Part shown: positions 34,699-44,095 of the stretch, in pieces | How positions within the stretch are numbered: position 1 is the first letter of the stretch | How the letters are laid out: each line of letters opens with the position of its first letter | Notes under the pieces: model-generated | What the model saw: only the letters and a program-made list of their open reading frames with translations | Databases searched by the model: none | Told to the model about the DNA's origin: nothing | From: JAIVGV01 sp032229975 | Lineage (GTDB): Bacteria > Acidobacteriota > Blastocatellia > Pyrinomonadales > Pyrinomonadaceae | Assembly (NCBI GenBank): GCA_032229975.1 | Contig: JAVXVG010000052.1 | Location: 17,533 to 81,532 of the forward strand | Direction of reading: 5' to 3' | DNA length: 64,000 nucleotides | Translations under genes and position numbers: made by a program

Positions 34699-36414
34699 AT
34701 GAGACGCCTGACGCCCAAACGACGACTGCTCATGCACGCTGCGACGCTCTTCTGCGCTGCATCGTGCGCGTTGCCCGCATTCGCACAGGGCCACCGTAGC
34801 GGCGTGCCTGCGCCACAGTCCGGCGGGCGCATCGTGCGCGCGACAGGGCGCGACGAAGTCCGCGCCTCTACGCTCGTCGCCGAGGGAGCAGAGGCCCTCG
34901 CGCGCGGAGACGAGGGCGTTGCGCGCGACTCTTTCACGAAGGCCCTCCAAGCAGACCCCGACAACGTCGATGCACACACCTATCTCGGCGTGCTCGCCGA
35001 CCGCGCGGGCGACCTGAAAGACGCAGAGCGTCACTTCGCCGCCGCCGCCACCTTCGCGCCCTTCTCCGCCTCTGCCCGCAACAACTACGGCGCTGTGCTC
35101 ATGCGCCTCGGACGCACGCAACTCGCCGCCGCGCAGTTCGAGGCTTCACTAAAGCTCGATCCCGCGCAGCCGAGCGCGCTCGTCAATCTTGCGCAGATGC
35201 GTTCCGCTTCGGGAAAGCCGGAAGACTTGCGCGCCGCGCGCGAGATGTTCGAGCGTGCGATGCGCGTTGCGCCCGATATCGAGATGGCCCGCGCGCTCGT
35301 CGTCATCGCGTTGCGCCTCGGCGAGAAGAAGAATGCCTCCGCCGCATACCGCGACTACGCCGCGCGCGCGGCTGAATCTTCGACGCCCGCTACGTCTGTC
35401 TTGTCGACGGCCTTGCCCGCGCCTTCCGCTGCGTCGCGATCCGAACTCGGGCAGGCGCTGCTCGAAGGCGGACTCATCGAAGAGGCAATAGACGAGTTGA
35501 ACGTGGCGGTGGCGTCCGGCCCATCGGATGCAACCGCCGTGGTCGCGCTCGCGCGAGCCTACATGCGGCACAAGGAAATCCCTGCCGCCGGGCGCACGCT
35601 TGAGGCCGCCGTGGCGCGCGGGCTCGACGCTGCGCCCGTCTACGCGGCGCTCGCTGAGGTGTATGAGGGGGCCGGTCGGATCGAGAACGCGATCCCCGCC
35701 ATGCGCCTTGCGCTCGCTCGCGATCCCAAGAACGAGGCTTACCACTTTCGCTACGGGCTGCTGCTGACGGACGCCAGCGCGCCCGCCGCTTCCGTCATCC
35801 GCCTACGCGAAGCCCTCAAGGAATTTCCCTCTTCGGCGCGCATCTGGCTGGCCCTCGGCATCGCGCAGTTGACCGATGGCAAGAACGCCGACGCCGAAGA
35901 GTCTTTCCGTCGGTCGCTCGAACTCGATCCGAAGTCCATCCCCGCGCTCGGCTATCTCGGCACGACTCACGCCGAGCGTGGCGATTACGCGCAGGCGCTT
36001 CGTTATTACGAGCGGGCCATCGCTGCGGACGACGGCCATGCCGTGGTTTACTACCTCGCCGCCGATACCATGCTCAAGCTGCCCGGCGGTGACCAAGCTA
36101 AAGCGGAGCAGTATCTGACGCGCGCCATCACACTCGATCCGTCGCTCGCCGCGGCGCGTCTCGCACTCGCGAAAATCTACGAGCGCGCAGAGCGTTGGAC
36201 AGACGCCGTGCCGCAACTCGAACGCGCCGTCCAGCTCGCGCCCGATCTGAACGAAGCGCACTACCATCTGGGCAGGGTTTACCAGCGACTCGGACGCGCC
36301 GACGACGCGCGGCGGGAGATGGCCCTGTTCAAAGAACAGAGCGAGAGCGAAAAACAGCGACGCGAGACGGATCGGCGCGATCTCGTCCGGCGTCTCGCCG
36401 ACGTGCGCTTCTAA
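34699..36414 (+). CDS. Secreted TPR-repeat protein
   Basis: A 571-residue protein with a signal sequence (ATLFCAASCALPAFAQG) and tetratricopeptide repeats through most of the rest. Examples are DSFTKALQADPDNVDAHTYL, AEESFRRSLELDPKSIPALG and AVPQLERAVQLAPDLNEAHY. The C-terminus is charged and probably a coiled coil (MALFKEQSESEKQRRETD). It probably binds partner proteins in the periplasm. The gene starts a tight plus-strand operon with the ConA-like and GH2 genes (gaps of 18 and 12 bp), so it may scaffold or sense that glycan system. Confidence 0.82.
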   Translation: MRRLTPKRRLLMHAATLFCAASCALPAFAQGHRSGVPAPQSGGRIVRATGRDEVRASTLVAEGAEALARGDEGVARDSFTKALQADPDNVDAHTYLGVLADRAGDLKDAERHFAAAATFAPFSASARNNYGAVLMRLGRTQLAAAQFEASLKLDPAQPSALVNLAQMRSASGKPEDLRAAREMFERAMRVAPDIEMARALVVIALRLGEKKNASAAYRDYAARAAESSTPATSVLSTALPAPSAASRSELGQALLEGGLIEEAIDELNVAVASGPSDATAVVALARAYMRHKEIPAAGRTLEAAVARGLDAAPVYAALAEVYEGAGRIENAIPAMRLALARDPKNEAYHFRYGLLLTDASAPAASVIRLREALKEFPSSARIWLALGIAQLTDGKNADAEESFRRSLELDPKSIPALGYLGTTHAERGDYAQALRYYERAIAADDGHAVVYYLAADTMLKLPGGDQAKAEQYLTRAITLDPSLAAARLALAKIYERAERWTDAVPQLERAVQLAPDLNEAHYHLGRVYQRLGRADDARREMALFKEQSESEKQRRETDRRDLVRRLADVRF

Positions 36415-36432
36415 CACCGTGCAGCAAGGGGA

Positions 36433-37188
36433 ATGATGACGATGAAGATCAACAGCACCGCCGCCCGCTTCGCGCTCGTGGCACTCTGCGCCTTGTTCGC
36501 GCTGACCTTCGCCGATAGTGCGCGAGGGCAGAGCGCAACGACTAATCCGCCCGCGCAGACTGCCACGCCGCAAGCCACCCTGCCGCAGATGGATCAGTGG
36601 GGCGACGAGTTCAACGGCGCAGCTCTCGACGAATCGAAGTGGGAGCGGTTCACGTTCGAGGGCGGCGGCGGGGGCAAGCTCGAAGTGGCAGAGGGCCAAC
36701 TCCGTCTGCGCAGCGCGAACAAGACGCGCGCGGGCGTGCGCTCGAAGCCGACGTTCGTCGCCGATCACTTCAGCGTCGAAGCGGTGGTGGCGAAGGTCGC
36801 GCCGCAGTTGCCGGACGCGGGCGACAGATCAGCCTCCATCGGATTTGCCACGCTGGCCATCCTCTTCGACGGATCGGGGCGCAACCGCATCGAGTGGATC
36901 AACACGAGCGAGCGCACCCTCGAAGCATGGGCAGTCGTGGACGGCGTCGGCGAGCGGCTCGACGACCGCAAGCTGGCCCTCAAGTTCGACAACCCGGTGC
37001 TGGCTATCGTCAGGCGCGGCGACGAGTTTTTGTTCGTCGTCAACAAGCCGGACGGCACGCCGCAGGACGCGCAGATCGCGTTCAGGAAGACTGTGAAGAA
37101 CTTGCCGCGCACGTTCCGCGTCATGCTCTATGGCTTCGGCTCGTCGCAGAACAACTGGGACTCCGTGCGCGTCGTCACGGCGAAGTGA
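36433..37188 (+). CDS. Secreted concanavalin-A-like lectin/glucanase-fold protein
   Basis: A 251-residue exported protein with a signal peptide (FALVALCALFALTFADSARG). The mature part reads DQWGDEFNGAALDESKWERF, the usual opening of ConA-like beta-sandwich domains in GH16, GH43_C2 or DUF1349 proteins. Beta strands follow (KLEVAEGQLRLRSANKT, FRVMLYGFGSSQNNWDSVRV). No GH16 catalytic EIDIxE motif is present, so it is more likely a carbohydrate-binding or unknown lectin-like protein than an enzyme. It sits between a TPR protein and a GH2 enzyme in one operon. Confidence 0.65.
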   Translation: MMTMKINSTAARFALVALCALFALTFADSARGQSATTNPPAQTATPQATLPQMDQWGDEFNGAALDESKWERFTFEGGGGGKLEVAEGQLRLRSANKTRAGVRSKPTFVADHFSVEAVVAKVAPQLPDAGDRSASIGFATLAILFDGSGRNRIEWINTSERTLEAWAVVDGVGERLDDRKLALKFDNPVLAIVRRGDEFLFVVNKPDGTPQDAQIAFRKTVKNLPRTFRVMLYGFGSSQNNWDSVRVVTAK

Positions 37189-37200
37189 GGCTCACGAACC

Positions 37201-40044
37201 TTGTCTAAGCTGAGGAGAGACGCGAGACGGATCGCTTCGTGGGCCGGGTGGCTACTGCTCGCCGCACTGTGCGCGCGTGCGCAGACGGTCAAGCTCGACG
37301 GCGGCTGGCAGTTTCTCCCAGACCAGTCGGGCGCACTTAAGGTCTCCGATCTCGGCGGCGCGCGTGGCTGGCGCGACGTGCGCGTCGGACTATCGTGGAA
37401 CGCTCAGTTCGCAGACCTGCGCGACTACATGGGCGCGGCTTGGTATCGTACGAGCCTCGCTGCTCCCGACTTGAGAGATGGCCGCCGTGCGCTCCTCCGC
37501 TTCGGCGCGTGCGACTACTACACGGAGGTCTTCGTCAACGGTCAGAAAGTTGGCGCGCACGAGGGCGGCTATACGCCTTTTAGTTTTGACGTGACGGAGC
37601 ACTTGCACGCGGGCGCGAACGAGTTGGCCCTTCGCGTCGTCGATCCGCCGATGGACGAGCGAGAGAATCGCGCACGCTTTCCGCAGTTTCTCTACAACGA
37701 AATCCCGCACGGCAAGCAGAACTGGTACGTCCAGACCGGCGGGCTGTGGCAGCCTGTGACGTTAAAGATTTGTGCAAGGGATTGCGTCGAGCAGGTTCAC
37801 GTCACCACGAGGACGGACGGCAACGTGACGGTGTCTGTTAAGTTGGGCAATCGTGGCAAGTTTGCCGAACCCGACTCGACTGAAGTCATCGTGCGTAATG
37901 CGCGTGGGGAAATAGAGTTTCGCGAAAGCAAGAGTGAACTTCCATTAGAGGTGGCCGTCTTTCAGGGACGCGTTAAGTCTCCGCAGCTTTGGAGCCCTGA
38001 TAAGCCGACGCTTTACACAATCGAAGTCAGAAATGCTAACGATAACTTCGTCGATCATTTCGGCTTTCGCTCCTTCGAGGCGCGCGACGGGAAGTTTTAT
38101 CTAAACGGCCAGCCGTTCTACATGCGCGCCGCGCTCGATCAGGATTTCTACCCGGAGACGATCTACACGCCGCCGTCGAAAGAGTACGTGCGCGCGGAGA
38201 TGCTCAAGGGCAAACAGTTGGGTTTGAACTTGCTGCGCTGCCACATCAAGGTCTGCACGCCCGAATACCTCGAAGCGGCGGACGAGGTCGGCATGCTCGT
38301 CTGGTACGAAGTGCCTTCGTGGAACGACGAGCACCACTTCGCCGAGGTCGCGGCAAAGCGCGGAGAAAAGATTTTTGATGAGATGGTTGAGCGCGACTGG
38401 AATCATCCGTCAATCGTCATCCAGTCGATCATCAACGAGGGCTGGGGCGCGGACTTGGCGCACGGCGCGGATAGTCGTCGATGGCTTCTCTCAGAGTTCG
38501 ACCGCGCAAAACAGATGACCGCGCCGCTCGGTCGCCTCATCGTTGACAACAGCGCGTGCTGCGACAACTTCCACTTGAAGACCGACATCGAAGACAACCA
38601 TCGCTACAACTCGATCCCCGATTACTATCGCGACTTCGACAAGTGGGTCGCAGACTTCGCCGCGCGCCCCAAGTGGGACTTCAGCCCGCACGGCGACGCC
38701 GAGCCGACGGGCCGCGAGCCGCTCGTCGTCTCCGAGTTCGGCAACTGGGGCCTGCCGCAACTCCCGCGTGAGTTGCCATGGTGGTTCGCGCGCGACTTCG
38801 GCGGCCGCCCCGTCACACGCCCGGCCGGTCTCTTCGAGCGATTCGCAGAGTTCCGACTCGCCTCAGTCTTCGGCGACTACCGCGCGCTCGCAGAGGCGAC
38901 ACAGTGGCATCAGTTCGCATCGCTCAAACACGAGATCGAAGAGATACGTCGCCACGCATCAGTTCAAGGCTACGTCATCACCGAGTTCACAGACATCAAC
39001 TGGGAAGCGAATGGCCTGATGAGTATGTGGCGCGAGCCAAAGGCTTACGCCGTCGAGTTGACCAAGCTCCAACAGGACGATCTCCTGATCGCGCGCACAG
39101 ACAAGCACAACTACACGAGCGGCGACCCCGTCAACTTTGAAGTCCTGCTCTCGCACTACAGCGCGCGCGACCTGCGCGGCGCGCAACTCGTCTGGCTCAC
39201 AGACGCGGGCCGGCGCATCGACAGCAGGAAGATCGAGATGGCCCCCGCGCCCGCGTCCGTCACGACCGTTGCGCGACCAACGCTGCCCGCACCACAGGTC
39301 ACGCGCCCGTCGCGGCAACGCATCCGTGTAGAGTTGCGCGACGCCGCAGGTCACGTCGTCGCCGAAAACGGCGCGGAGATTTTCGTCTATCCGAAGGCGG
39401 CCCCGGCGACGCAGACGGCACTCACCTTCCACGATCCGAAAGGCGCGCTCGGACTCAAAGAGGCGCAACTCAAGACAGCAGGCTACACGCTGCTCGGCCC
39501 CGACGTTGACACGCGTACGTTCAACCGGCCCACGTTGATGATCGCCTCCGCGCTCGACGAAGCCGTCGCGCGTCGCCTGCGCGATGGCGGTCGTGTGCTT
39601 CTGCTCGCGGACTCGAAGGACGCGCTTCCGTCAGGTTCGCTGCTCAAGGTCGTGCCGCGCGAAGGCTCTGATCTCGACGGTAACTGGGTAACGAATTTCA
39701 ACTGGGTTCGCGCCGCCGCGCCGTCGCCGTTCTCTACGCTGGCGTTTACGAAAATACTCGGCTTCGAGTCTGAACACGTCGTCCCGCGCTTTGTCGTTCA
39801 GGGCGTTCGTGGCGTTGACTATGACGATGTGCTCGCGGGCGCCTTCTATGGATGGCTGAACAATAACGCAGCGCACATGGTTCAGGCGCGCGCTGGAAAC
39901 GGGCGAATCGTGATGACGACGCTGCGCTTCGACGAGTACGGGCGCGATCCTTACGCGACGCACCTGCTTGATGCGCTCATCCGCTATGCGTCCGGCCCCG
40001 AGTGCGCGCCGAAGTTCGCTCTCGACGAGACACACTTCCGTTAG
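37201..40044 (+). CDS. Glycoside hydrolase family 2 enzyme (beta-galactosidase / beta-glucuronidase-like)
   Basis: A 947-residue exported enzyme with a signal segment (WAGWLLLAALCARAQ). The GH2 sugar-binding domain (about 25-190) includes AWYRTSLAAPDLRDG and CDYYTEVFVNGQKVGAHEGG. An immunoglobulin-like domain follows to FGFRSFEARDGKFYLNGQP. The TIM barrel (about 300-620) carries the acid/base Glu in SIINEGWGAD and the probable nucleophile Glu in VVSEFGNWG. About 300 residues of accessory C-terminal domain follow and are not recognised. The start is TTG at 37201, 12 bp after the preceding stop, which also supplies a GTGAGG ribosome-binding site. The exact bond (galactose, glucuronate, mannose or arabinose) cannot be decided. 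Confidence 0.85.
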   Translation: MSKLRRDARRIASWAGWLLLAALCARAQTVKLDGGWQFLPDQSGALKVSDLGGARGWRDVRVGLSWNAQFADLRDYMGAAWYRTSLAAPDLRDGRRALLRFGACDYYTEVFVNGQKVGAHEGGYTPFSFDVTEHLHAGANELALRVVDPPMDERENRARFPQFLYNEIPHGKQNWYVQTGGLWQPVTLKICARDCVEQVHVTTRTDGNVTVSVKLGNRGKFAEPDSTEVIVRNARGEIEFRESKSELPLEVAVFQGRVKSPQLWSPDKPTLYTIEVRNANDNFVDHFGFRSFEARDGKFYLNGQPFYMRAALDQDFYPETIYTPPSKEYVRAEMLKGKQLGLNLLRCHIKVCTPEYLEAADEVGMLVWYEVPSWNDEHHFAEVAAKRGEKIFDEMVERDWNHPSIVIQSIINEGWGADLAHGADSRRWLLSEFDRAKQMTAPLGRLIVDNSACCDNFHLKTDIEDNHRYNSIPDYYRDFDKWVADFAARPKWDFSPHGDAEPTGREPLVVSEFGNWGLPQLPRELPWWFARDFGGRPVTRPAGLFERFAEFRLASVFGDYRALAEATQWHQFASLKHEIEEIRRHASVQGYVITEFTDINWEANGLMSMWREPKAYAVELTKLQQDDLLIARTDKHNYTSGDPVNFEVLLSHYSARDLRGAQLVWLTDAGRRIDSRKIEMAPAPASVTTVARPTLPAPQVTRPSRQRIRVELRDAAGHVVAENGAEIFVYPKAAPATQTALTFHDPKGALGLKEAQLKTAGYTLLGPDVDTRTFNRPTLMIASALDEAVARRLRDGGRVLLLADSKDALPSGSLLKVVPREGSDLDGNWVTNFNWVRAAAPSPFSTLAFTKILGFESEHVVPRFVVQGVRGVDYDDVLAGAFYGWLNNNAAHMVQARAGNGRIVMTTLRFDEYGRDPYATHLLDALIRYASGPECAPKFALDETHFR

Positions 40045-40178
40045 CGAGCAACCACGTTGCGTCTGCCGAAGCGGGCCAGAATAGTTTTAACGACGCGCGC
40101 GGCGCGCGGTGATGGTGTACGAATGAGCTATGGACGGTAGAATGCCCTCGACCGTGTGAAGGGCGGACGGCAACTCCG

Positions 40179-41189
40179 ATGAGCATCAAGGATGTGGCGC
40201 GCGCGGCTGGCGTCTCTACCGCCACGGTGTCGCACGTCATCAACAATACCCGATTCGTCGCCGACGTGACGCGTGCACGTGTCCTGCGCGCCGTCGAGGA
40301 ATGCGACTACTACCCGAACGCGCACGCGCGCGGGCTCGTCTCGGGGCAGAGCCGCATCCTCGGACTGGTCGTCTCAGACATCGCCAACCCGTTCTTCCCC
40401 GAGTTGATCAAATCAATCGAGGCGGCGGCGTTCGAGCGCGGCTACGACGTGATCCTCTCGAACACGAACTACGATCCGAAGCGCACGTCGCACTACGTCC
40501 GCCGCCTCATCGAGCGGCAGGTGGTCGGCGTCACGTTGATGACCTCGGAGTTGGACGCAGCACTCGTGGACGAATTGGCTCGAAAACATGTCTCGGTCGT
40601 CTTCCTCGATCTGGACGCGCCCGGCGTGAACATGAGCAACCTCTGTATCGAGTACGAGCGTGGCATCGACGAGGCGGTGGGCCACCTCGTCGCGCTCGGT
40701 CACGAACGACTCGCGTTCGTAGGTGGCCCTCGTCACCTGCGCTCGGCGGCGAAGCGGCGAGAGGCGTTCGGGCAGAGCTTCCGGCGTTATCTCCCCGGTG
40801 CGCCGTCGCCGGTGTACGTCGAGGGCGACTTCAAGTTCGAGGGCGGGCGGCTCGCGGCTCGCGAACTGCTCTCGCATTCGCCGCTCCCGACCGCGATCAT
40901 GACGGCGAACGACATGATGGCATTCGGCGTCCTGCATGAGTGCCGTGCGGCGGGCTTGCGCGTGCCGGAGGACGTGTCGCTCGTGGGCTTCGACGACGTG
41001 GCCTTCGCCTCGATCTCGCAGCCGCCACTAACGACCGTCTGCCTGCCACGCACGGAGTTGGGACGGCTCGCTGTCGAGGCGCTGCTGGCAACCATCGAGC
41101 ACCCGCAGCGCAAGGGCGTCGAACTGCGCGTGCCTACTTTTCTCGTCGAGCGCGGCTCGACCGCTCCGGTCGCCGAGCGTGCGCGGTGA
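40179..41189 (+). CDS. LacI-family transcriptional regulator
   Basis: A 336-residue regulator. The N-terminal helix-turn-helix reads SIKDVARAAGVSTATVSHVI with the hinge YYPNAHARGL at about 50-59. The periplasmic-binding-like effector domain (about 60-330) includes LGLVVSDIANPFFPELIKSI, GHERLAFVGGPRHLRSAAKR and PTAIMTANDMMAFGVLHECR with the sugar-contact region SLVGFDDVAFASISQPPLTT. It stands just upstream of GH43 and the YtfQ-type importer. The GTAAWCGWTTAC operators at 30662-30685 and a weaker match at 41213-41224 are candidate binding sites. The inducer is probably a sugar released by these enzymes (inference). Confidence 0.93.
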   Translation: MSIKDVARAAGVSTATVSHVINNTRFVADVTRARVLRAVEECDYYPNAHARGLVSGQSRILGLVVSDIANPFFPELIKSIEAAAFERGYDVILSNTNYDPKRTSHYVRRLIERQVVGVTLMTSELDAALVDELARKHVSVVFLDLDAPGVNMSNLCIEYERGIDEAVGHLVALGHERLAFVGGPRHLRSAAKRREAFGQSFRRYLPGAPSPVYVEGDFKFEGGRLAARELLSHSPLPTAIMTANDMMAFGVLHECRAAGLRVPEDVSLVGFDDVAFASISQPPLTTVCLPRTELGRLAVEALLATIEHPQRKGVELRVPTFLVERGSTAPVAERAR

Positions 41190-41212
41190 CGTATCGGGAA
41201 TGACAGGAACGA

Positions 41213-41224
41213 GCGATTGTTTAC
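41213..41224. promoter_or_regulatory. Weak LacI-type operator candidate before GH43
   Basis: GCGATTGTTTAC matches GTAAWCGWTTAC at about 9 of 12 positions but has lost the central CG. It lies 22 bp before the GH43 ATG. It is offered because of its place between the LacI gene and the importer genes; chance similarity is possible. Confidence 0.3.
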
Positions 41225-41245
41225 GAGTGCTTGGAGGGACAAGGG

Positions 41246-42901
41246 ATGCGAATGAAAACGCATGGTGGCGGGGACTCTTTTGTCGCAGCGAGCGCGCGAG
41301 CCGCCACAGGATGTCTGTGGGTATTGCTCTGCGTGCTTGTGCTGAGCGCGCAGGGTGCGGCTCAGCGACGTGTCTCTTACACGAACCCCGTCATGGCCGG
41401 CGACTTTCCCGACCCATCCGTCACGCGCGTCGGGCACGACTACTGGGCTGCCGCTACCTCGTCTGAGTGGGGCCCCCAGTACCCGATCCTCCACTCGCAC
41501 GATCTCGTCAACTGGGAGATCGTCGGGCCCGTCTTTCGCCACCCATCCGTCTGGTCCACCGGCAACTACTGGGCACCGGAAATCTCGCAGGATCGCGGAC
41601 GCTTCTTTATCTACTACGCCGCGCACAAGAAGGATGGGCCACTCTGCGTCGCCGTCGCTACGTCTGCACGACCGCAAGGTCCTTACTCGGATCACGGGCC
41701 CCTCGTCTGTCAGGAGGTCGGCTCCATTGACGCCTTCCCGGTAACGGACGAGATGGGGCAGCGTTATCTTCTGTGGAAGGAGGACGGCAACAGCGTTAGC
41801 AAGCCGACGCCGATCTGGGCGCAACGCCTGTCGCCGGACGGCACGCGGCTCGTGGGCGAGCGACGCGAGTTGATCCGCAACGATCAGGCGTGGGAGAAGC
41901 ACGCGACGCTGCCCTACGGCGATCTCGTCGAGGGCCCCTCGGTCGTGCGCCGTGGCGGGTGGTTCTATATGTTCTACTCCGGCAACTTCTGCTGCGCGCG
42001 CGAGTGCAACTACGCGCTCGGCGTAGCGCGCTCGCGCAAGCTCTTGGGCCCGTGGGAAAAGAACCCCGCCAACCCGATCCTCGCGGGCAACGACATCTGG
42101 AAGTGTCCGGGGCACGGCACAGTCGTCGCGGACGAGCGCGGACGCCACTTCCTGCTCTACCACTCCTACAGCACGCGCGACTTCGTCTATGTCGGGCGTC
42201 AGGCTCTGCTCGATGAAGTCGTCTTCGGCGCGGACGGATGGCCCACAATCAACGGTGGGCATGGCCCCTCTGGTCGCGCCGACTCGCCCTACGGCGCGCG
42301 AGAGTTGGCGGGCAAGTATTCGTTCTTCGACGACTTCGTCGCGCCACGGCTCGGCGTGGGTTGGCAGTGGCCCCAAGCGAACGAACCTGCGGCGCGCGTT
42401 GAGCCACGGGGCGGCGGCTGGCTCGTCCTCAGCCCGACGACGGCGCACCTGACCGAACCCGCCGGTGCGGTGCTCGCGCGCACAACGACGACCGGCGACT
42501 TCGTTGCGACCACAGTCATCGATAACCGCTCGCTCGCGCGCGGCGGCTCAGCCGGCCTCTCGGCTTATGGCGATAGCGAGAACGCGCTCGGCGTGTCCGT
42601 CGCTGCGAATCATACTGTTCACACATGGCGGCGCGAGAAGAATAAAGAACAGACAATCTCCGCAACGTCCGATGCCGTAAGCTGGCCGCGCACCTTCCTG
42701 CGGATGACCGCGCGTGGGGGCCACCTCTACCGCTTCTCGGTTAGCGACGACGGGCGACGCTGGACGGATGTGGGCGAAGAACTCGACGGCAGTTATTTAC
42801 CGCCGTGGGATAGGGGCGTGCGCGTGGCCCTCGTCGCGGGCGGCGCTCCGGCGGGTGCGGCGGCCCGCTTCGACTGGCTGCGGATCAGTCCGTCTCGTTA
42901 G
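41246..42901 (+). CDS. Exported glycoside hydrolase family 43 enzyme with C-terminal beta-sandwich
   Basis: A 551-residue enzyme with a signal peptide (GCLWVLLCVLVLSAQGAAQ). The five-bladed propeller shows the GH43 residues: base Asp in GDFPDPSVTRVGHDYW, the pKa-modulating Asp in GSIDAFPVTD (about 162) and acid Glu in DLVEGPSVVRRG (about 229). The C-terminal domain (about 355-550) is a GH43_C2-like ConA sandwich (FDDFVAPRLGVGWQW, RMTARGGHLYRFSVSDDGRR). Members are mostly alpha-L-arabinofuranosidases or beta-xylosidases. ATG at 41246 is chosen for GGAGGG 7 nt upstream. A paralogue lies at 46724. Between the catalytic blades it has a CC..C cluster (GNFCCARECNYALGV) shared with that paralogue. 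Confidence 0.88.
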   Translation: MRMKTHGGGDSFVAASARAATGCLWVLLCVLVLSAQGAAQRRVSYTNPVMAGDFPDPSVTRVGHDYWAAATSSEWGPQYPILHSHDLVNWEIVGPVFRHPSVWSTGNYWAPEISQDRGRFFIYYAAHKKDGPLCVAVATSARPQGPYSDHGPLVCQEVGSIDAFPVTDEMGQRYLLWKEDGNSVSKPTPIWAQRLSPDGTRLVGERRELIRNDQAWEKHATLPYGDLVEGPSVVRRGGWFYMFYSGNFCCARECNYALGVARSRKLLGPWEKNPANPILAGNDIWKCPGHGTVVADERGRHFLLYHSYSTRDFVYVGRQALLDEVVFGADGWPTINGGHGPSGRADSPYGARELAGKYSFFDDFVAPRLGVGWQWPQANEPAARVEPRGGGWLVLSPTTAHLTEPAGAVLARTTTTGDFVATTVIDNRSLARGGSAGLSAYGDSENALGVSVAANHTVHTWRREKNKEQTISATSDAVSWPRTFLRMTARGGHLYRFSVSDDGRRWTDVGEELDGSYLPPWDRGVRVALVAGGAPAGAAARFDWLRISPSR

Positions 42902-42951
42902 ACGGAGATAGACACCGATTTCGATCTACTTGAGCCTTGATGGGAGAAAAG

Positions 42952-43998
42952 ATGATGACAAGTTCGAGCAGGATGAGAAGGCCCTTTGCGGCGACGTGCG
43001 CCGTCGCCCTGATCGCGACGCTCGCATCTGCCGGTTGCCGCAAAGAGGGTGGGGGCAGTAATAGCGGTGGCAACGCGGGCGCGGACGTGCGCTCACGGCT
43101 GGCGCAGAAGATGCAGCGCGGCGAGAAGATCGTCGTGGGTTTCTCGCAGATGGAGAATGATGGCCCTTGGCGCATCGCCGAGACGGCGAGTATGCGCGAC
43201 GAGGGCGCGAAGCGCGCCACCAAGTATCAGTTGCTCGTCACCGATGCGCAGGGGCAGACCTCGAAGCAGGTCTCGGACGTGGAAGACTTGATCGCGCGAG
43301 GCGTGGATGTGCTCTTCCTCGCGCCGCGCGAAGAGCAGGGCTTCGAGTCTGCGCTTCAGGCGGCGAGGGAGAAGAACATTCCGGTCTTTTTGATCGACCG
43401 CGAGGTGAACGGGAAGGCTGGCGAAGACTTCGTCACCTTCGTCGGCTCGAACTTCGTCGAGGAGGGGCGGCGCGCGGGCGAGTGGTTGGTGAAGCAGACG
43501 AACGGCAAGGCGGGCATCGTCGAGCTGCTCGGCACGTCGGGCGCATCCGTCGCGCGCGACCGACACGACGGCTTCGCCGCAGCCATCAAGGATCAACCGG
43601 GCATGAAAATCCTCACGTCGCAGACCGCCAACTTCAACCGCGCGCAGGGGCAGAAGGTGATGGAGAACATCATTCAGGCGCAGGGCAAGAACATCACGGT
43701 CGTCTATGCGCACAACGACGAGATGGCCCTCGGCGCGGTGCAGGCTTTGAAGGCCGCCGGGATGCAGCCGGGCAAGGACGTGATCGTGCTCTCGGTTGAC
43801 GGCGAGAAGGCGGCCCTCGAAGCCGTCCAGCACAGCGAGATGAGCGCGACGGTCGAGTGCAACCCGCGCTTCGGGCCAGTCGCCTTCGACACGCTGGAGA
43901 AGTTTCTGCGCGGCGAACAACTGCCGCCGAAGATCATTAATCAAGATCGCTTCTTCGACTCGACCAACGCCGCGCAGTTCGTCGCCGAGGCATACTGA
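42952..43998 (+). CDS. ytfQ: YtfQ-like sugar-binding lipoprotein of an ABC importer
   Basis: A substrate-binding protein with an N-terminal signal ending in a lipobox (LASAGC), so it is likely tethered to the membrane. The mature part reads like E. coli YtfQ, the galactofuranose-binding protein: KIVVGFSQMENDGPWRIAET, GVDVLFLAPREEQGFE, NIPVFLIDRE, GASVARDRHDGFAAAIK and VYAHNDEMALGAVQALKAAG. The same signature order appears in YtfQ, not in the ribose-binding RbsB. The ATG at 42952 follows GGGAGAA; the frame extends to 42937. It is first in a plus-strand order binding protein, ATPase, permease, GH43, permease. The ligand is inferred to be a furanose sugar. Confidence 0.85.
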   Translation: MMTSSSRMRRPFAATCAVALIATLASAGCRKEGGGSNSGGNAGADVRSRLAQKMQRGEKIVVGFSQMENDGPWRIAETASMRDEGAKRATKYQLLVTDAQGQTSKQVSDVEDLIARGVDVLFLAPREEQGFESALQAAREKNIPVFLIDREVNGKAGEDFVTFVGSNFVEEGRRAGEWLVKQTNGKAGIVELLGTSGASVARDRHDGFAAAIKDQPGMKILTSQTANFNRAQGQKVMENIIQAQGKNITVVYAHNDEMALGAVQALKAAGMQPGKDVIVLSVDGEKAALEAVQHSEMSATVECNPRFGPVAFDTLEKFLRGEQLPPKIINQDRFFDSTNAAQFVAEAY

Positions 43999-44004
43999 AA
44001 CAGC

Positions 44005-44082
44005 AGAGGTCAGAGGTTAGAGATTAGAGGTCAGTACAAAACTGTCTTCTTTCTAACCTCTAACCTCTAACCTCTGACCTCT
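44005..44082. repeat. Heptamer-based hairpin element, copy 3
   Basis: Left arm 44005-44034 and right arm 44053-44082 pair at about 28 of 30 positions. They are tandem AGAGGTT/AGAGGTC units as in copies 1 and 2. It fills the 97-bp gap between the binding-protein and ATPase genes, where a stable hairpin could give the first gene a higher transcript level. Confidence 0.88.
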
Positions 44083-44095
44083 AACCTCTGACTTT

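Noticed and set aside
40787..42448. A 553-residue minus-strand frame across LacI and GH43
   Set aside because: High-GC antisense shadow; basic and low-complexity with no domain, while both plus-strand genes are certain.
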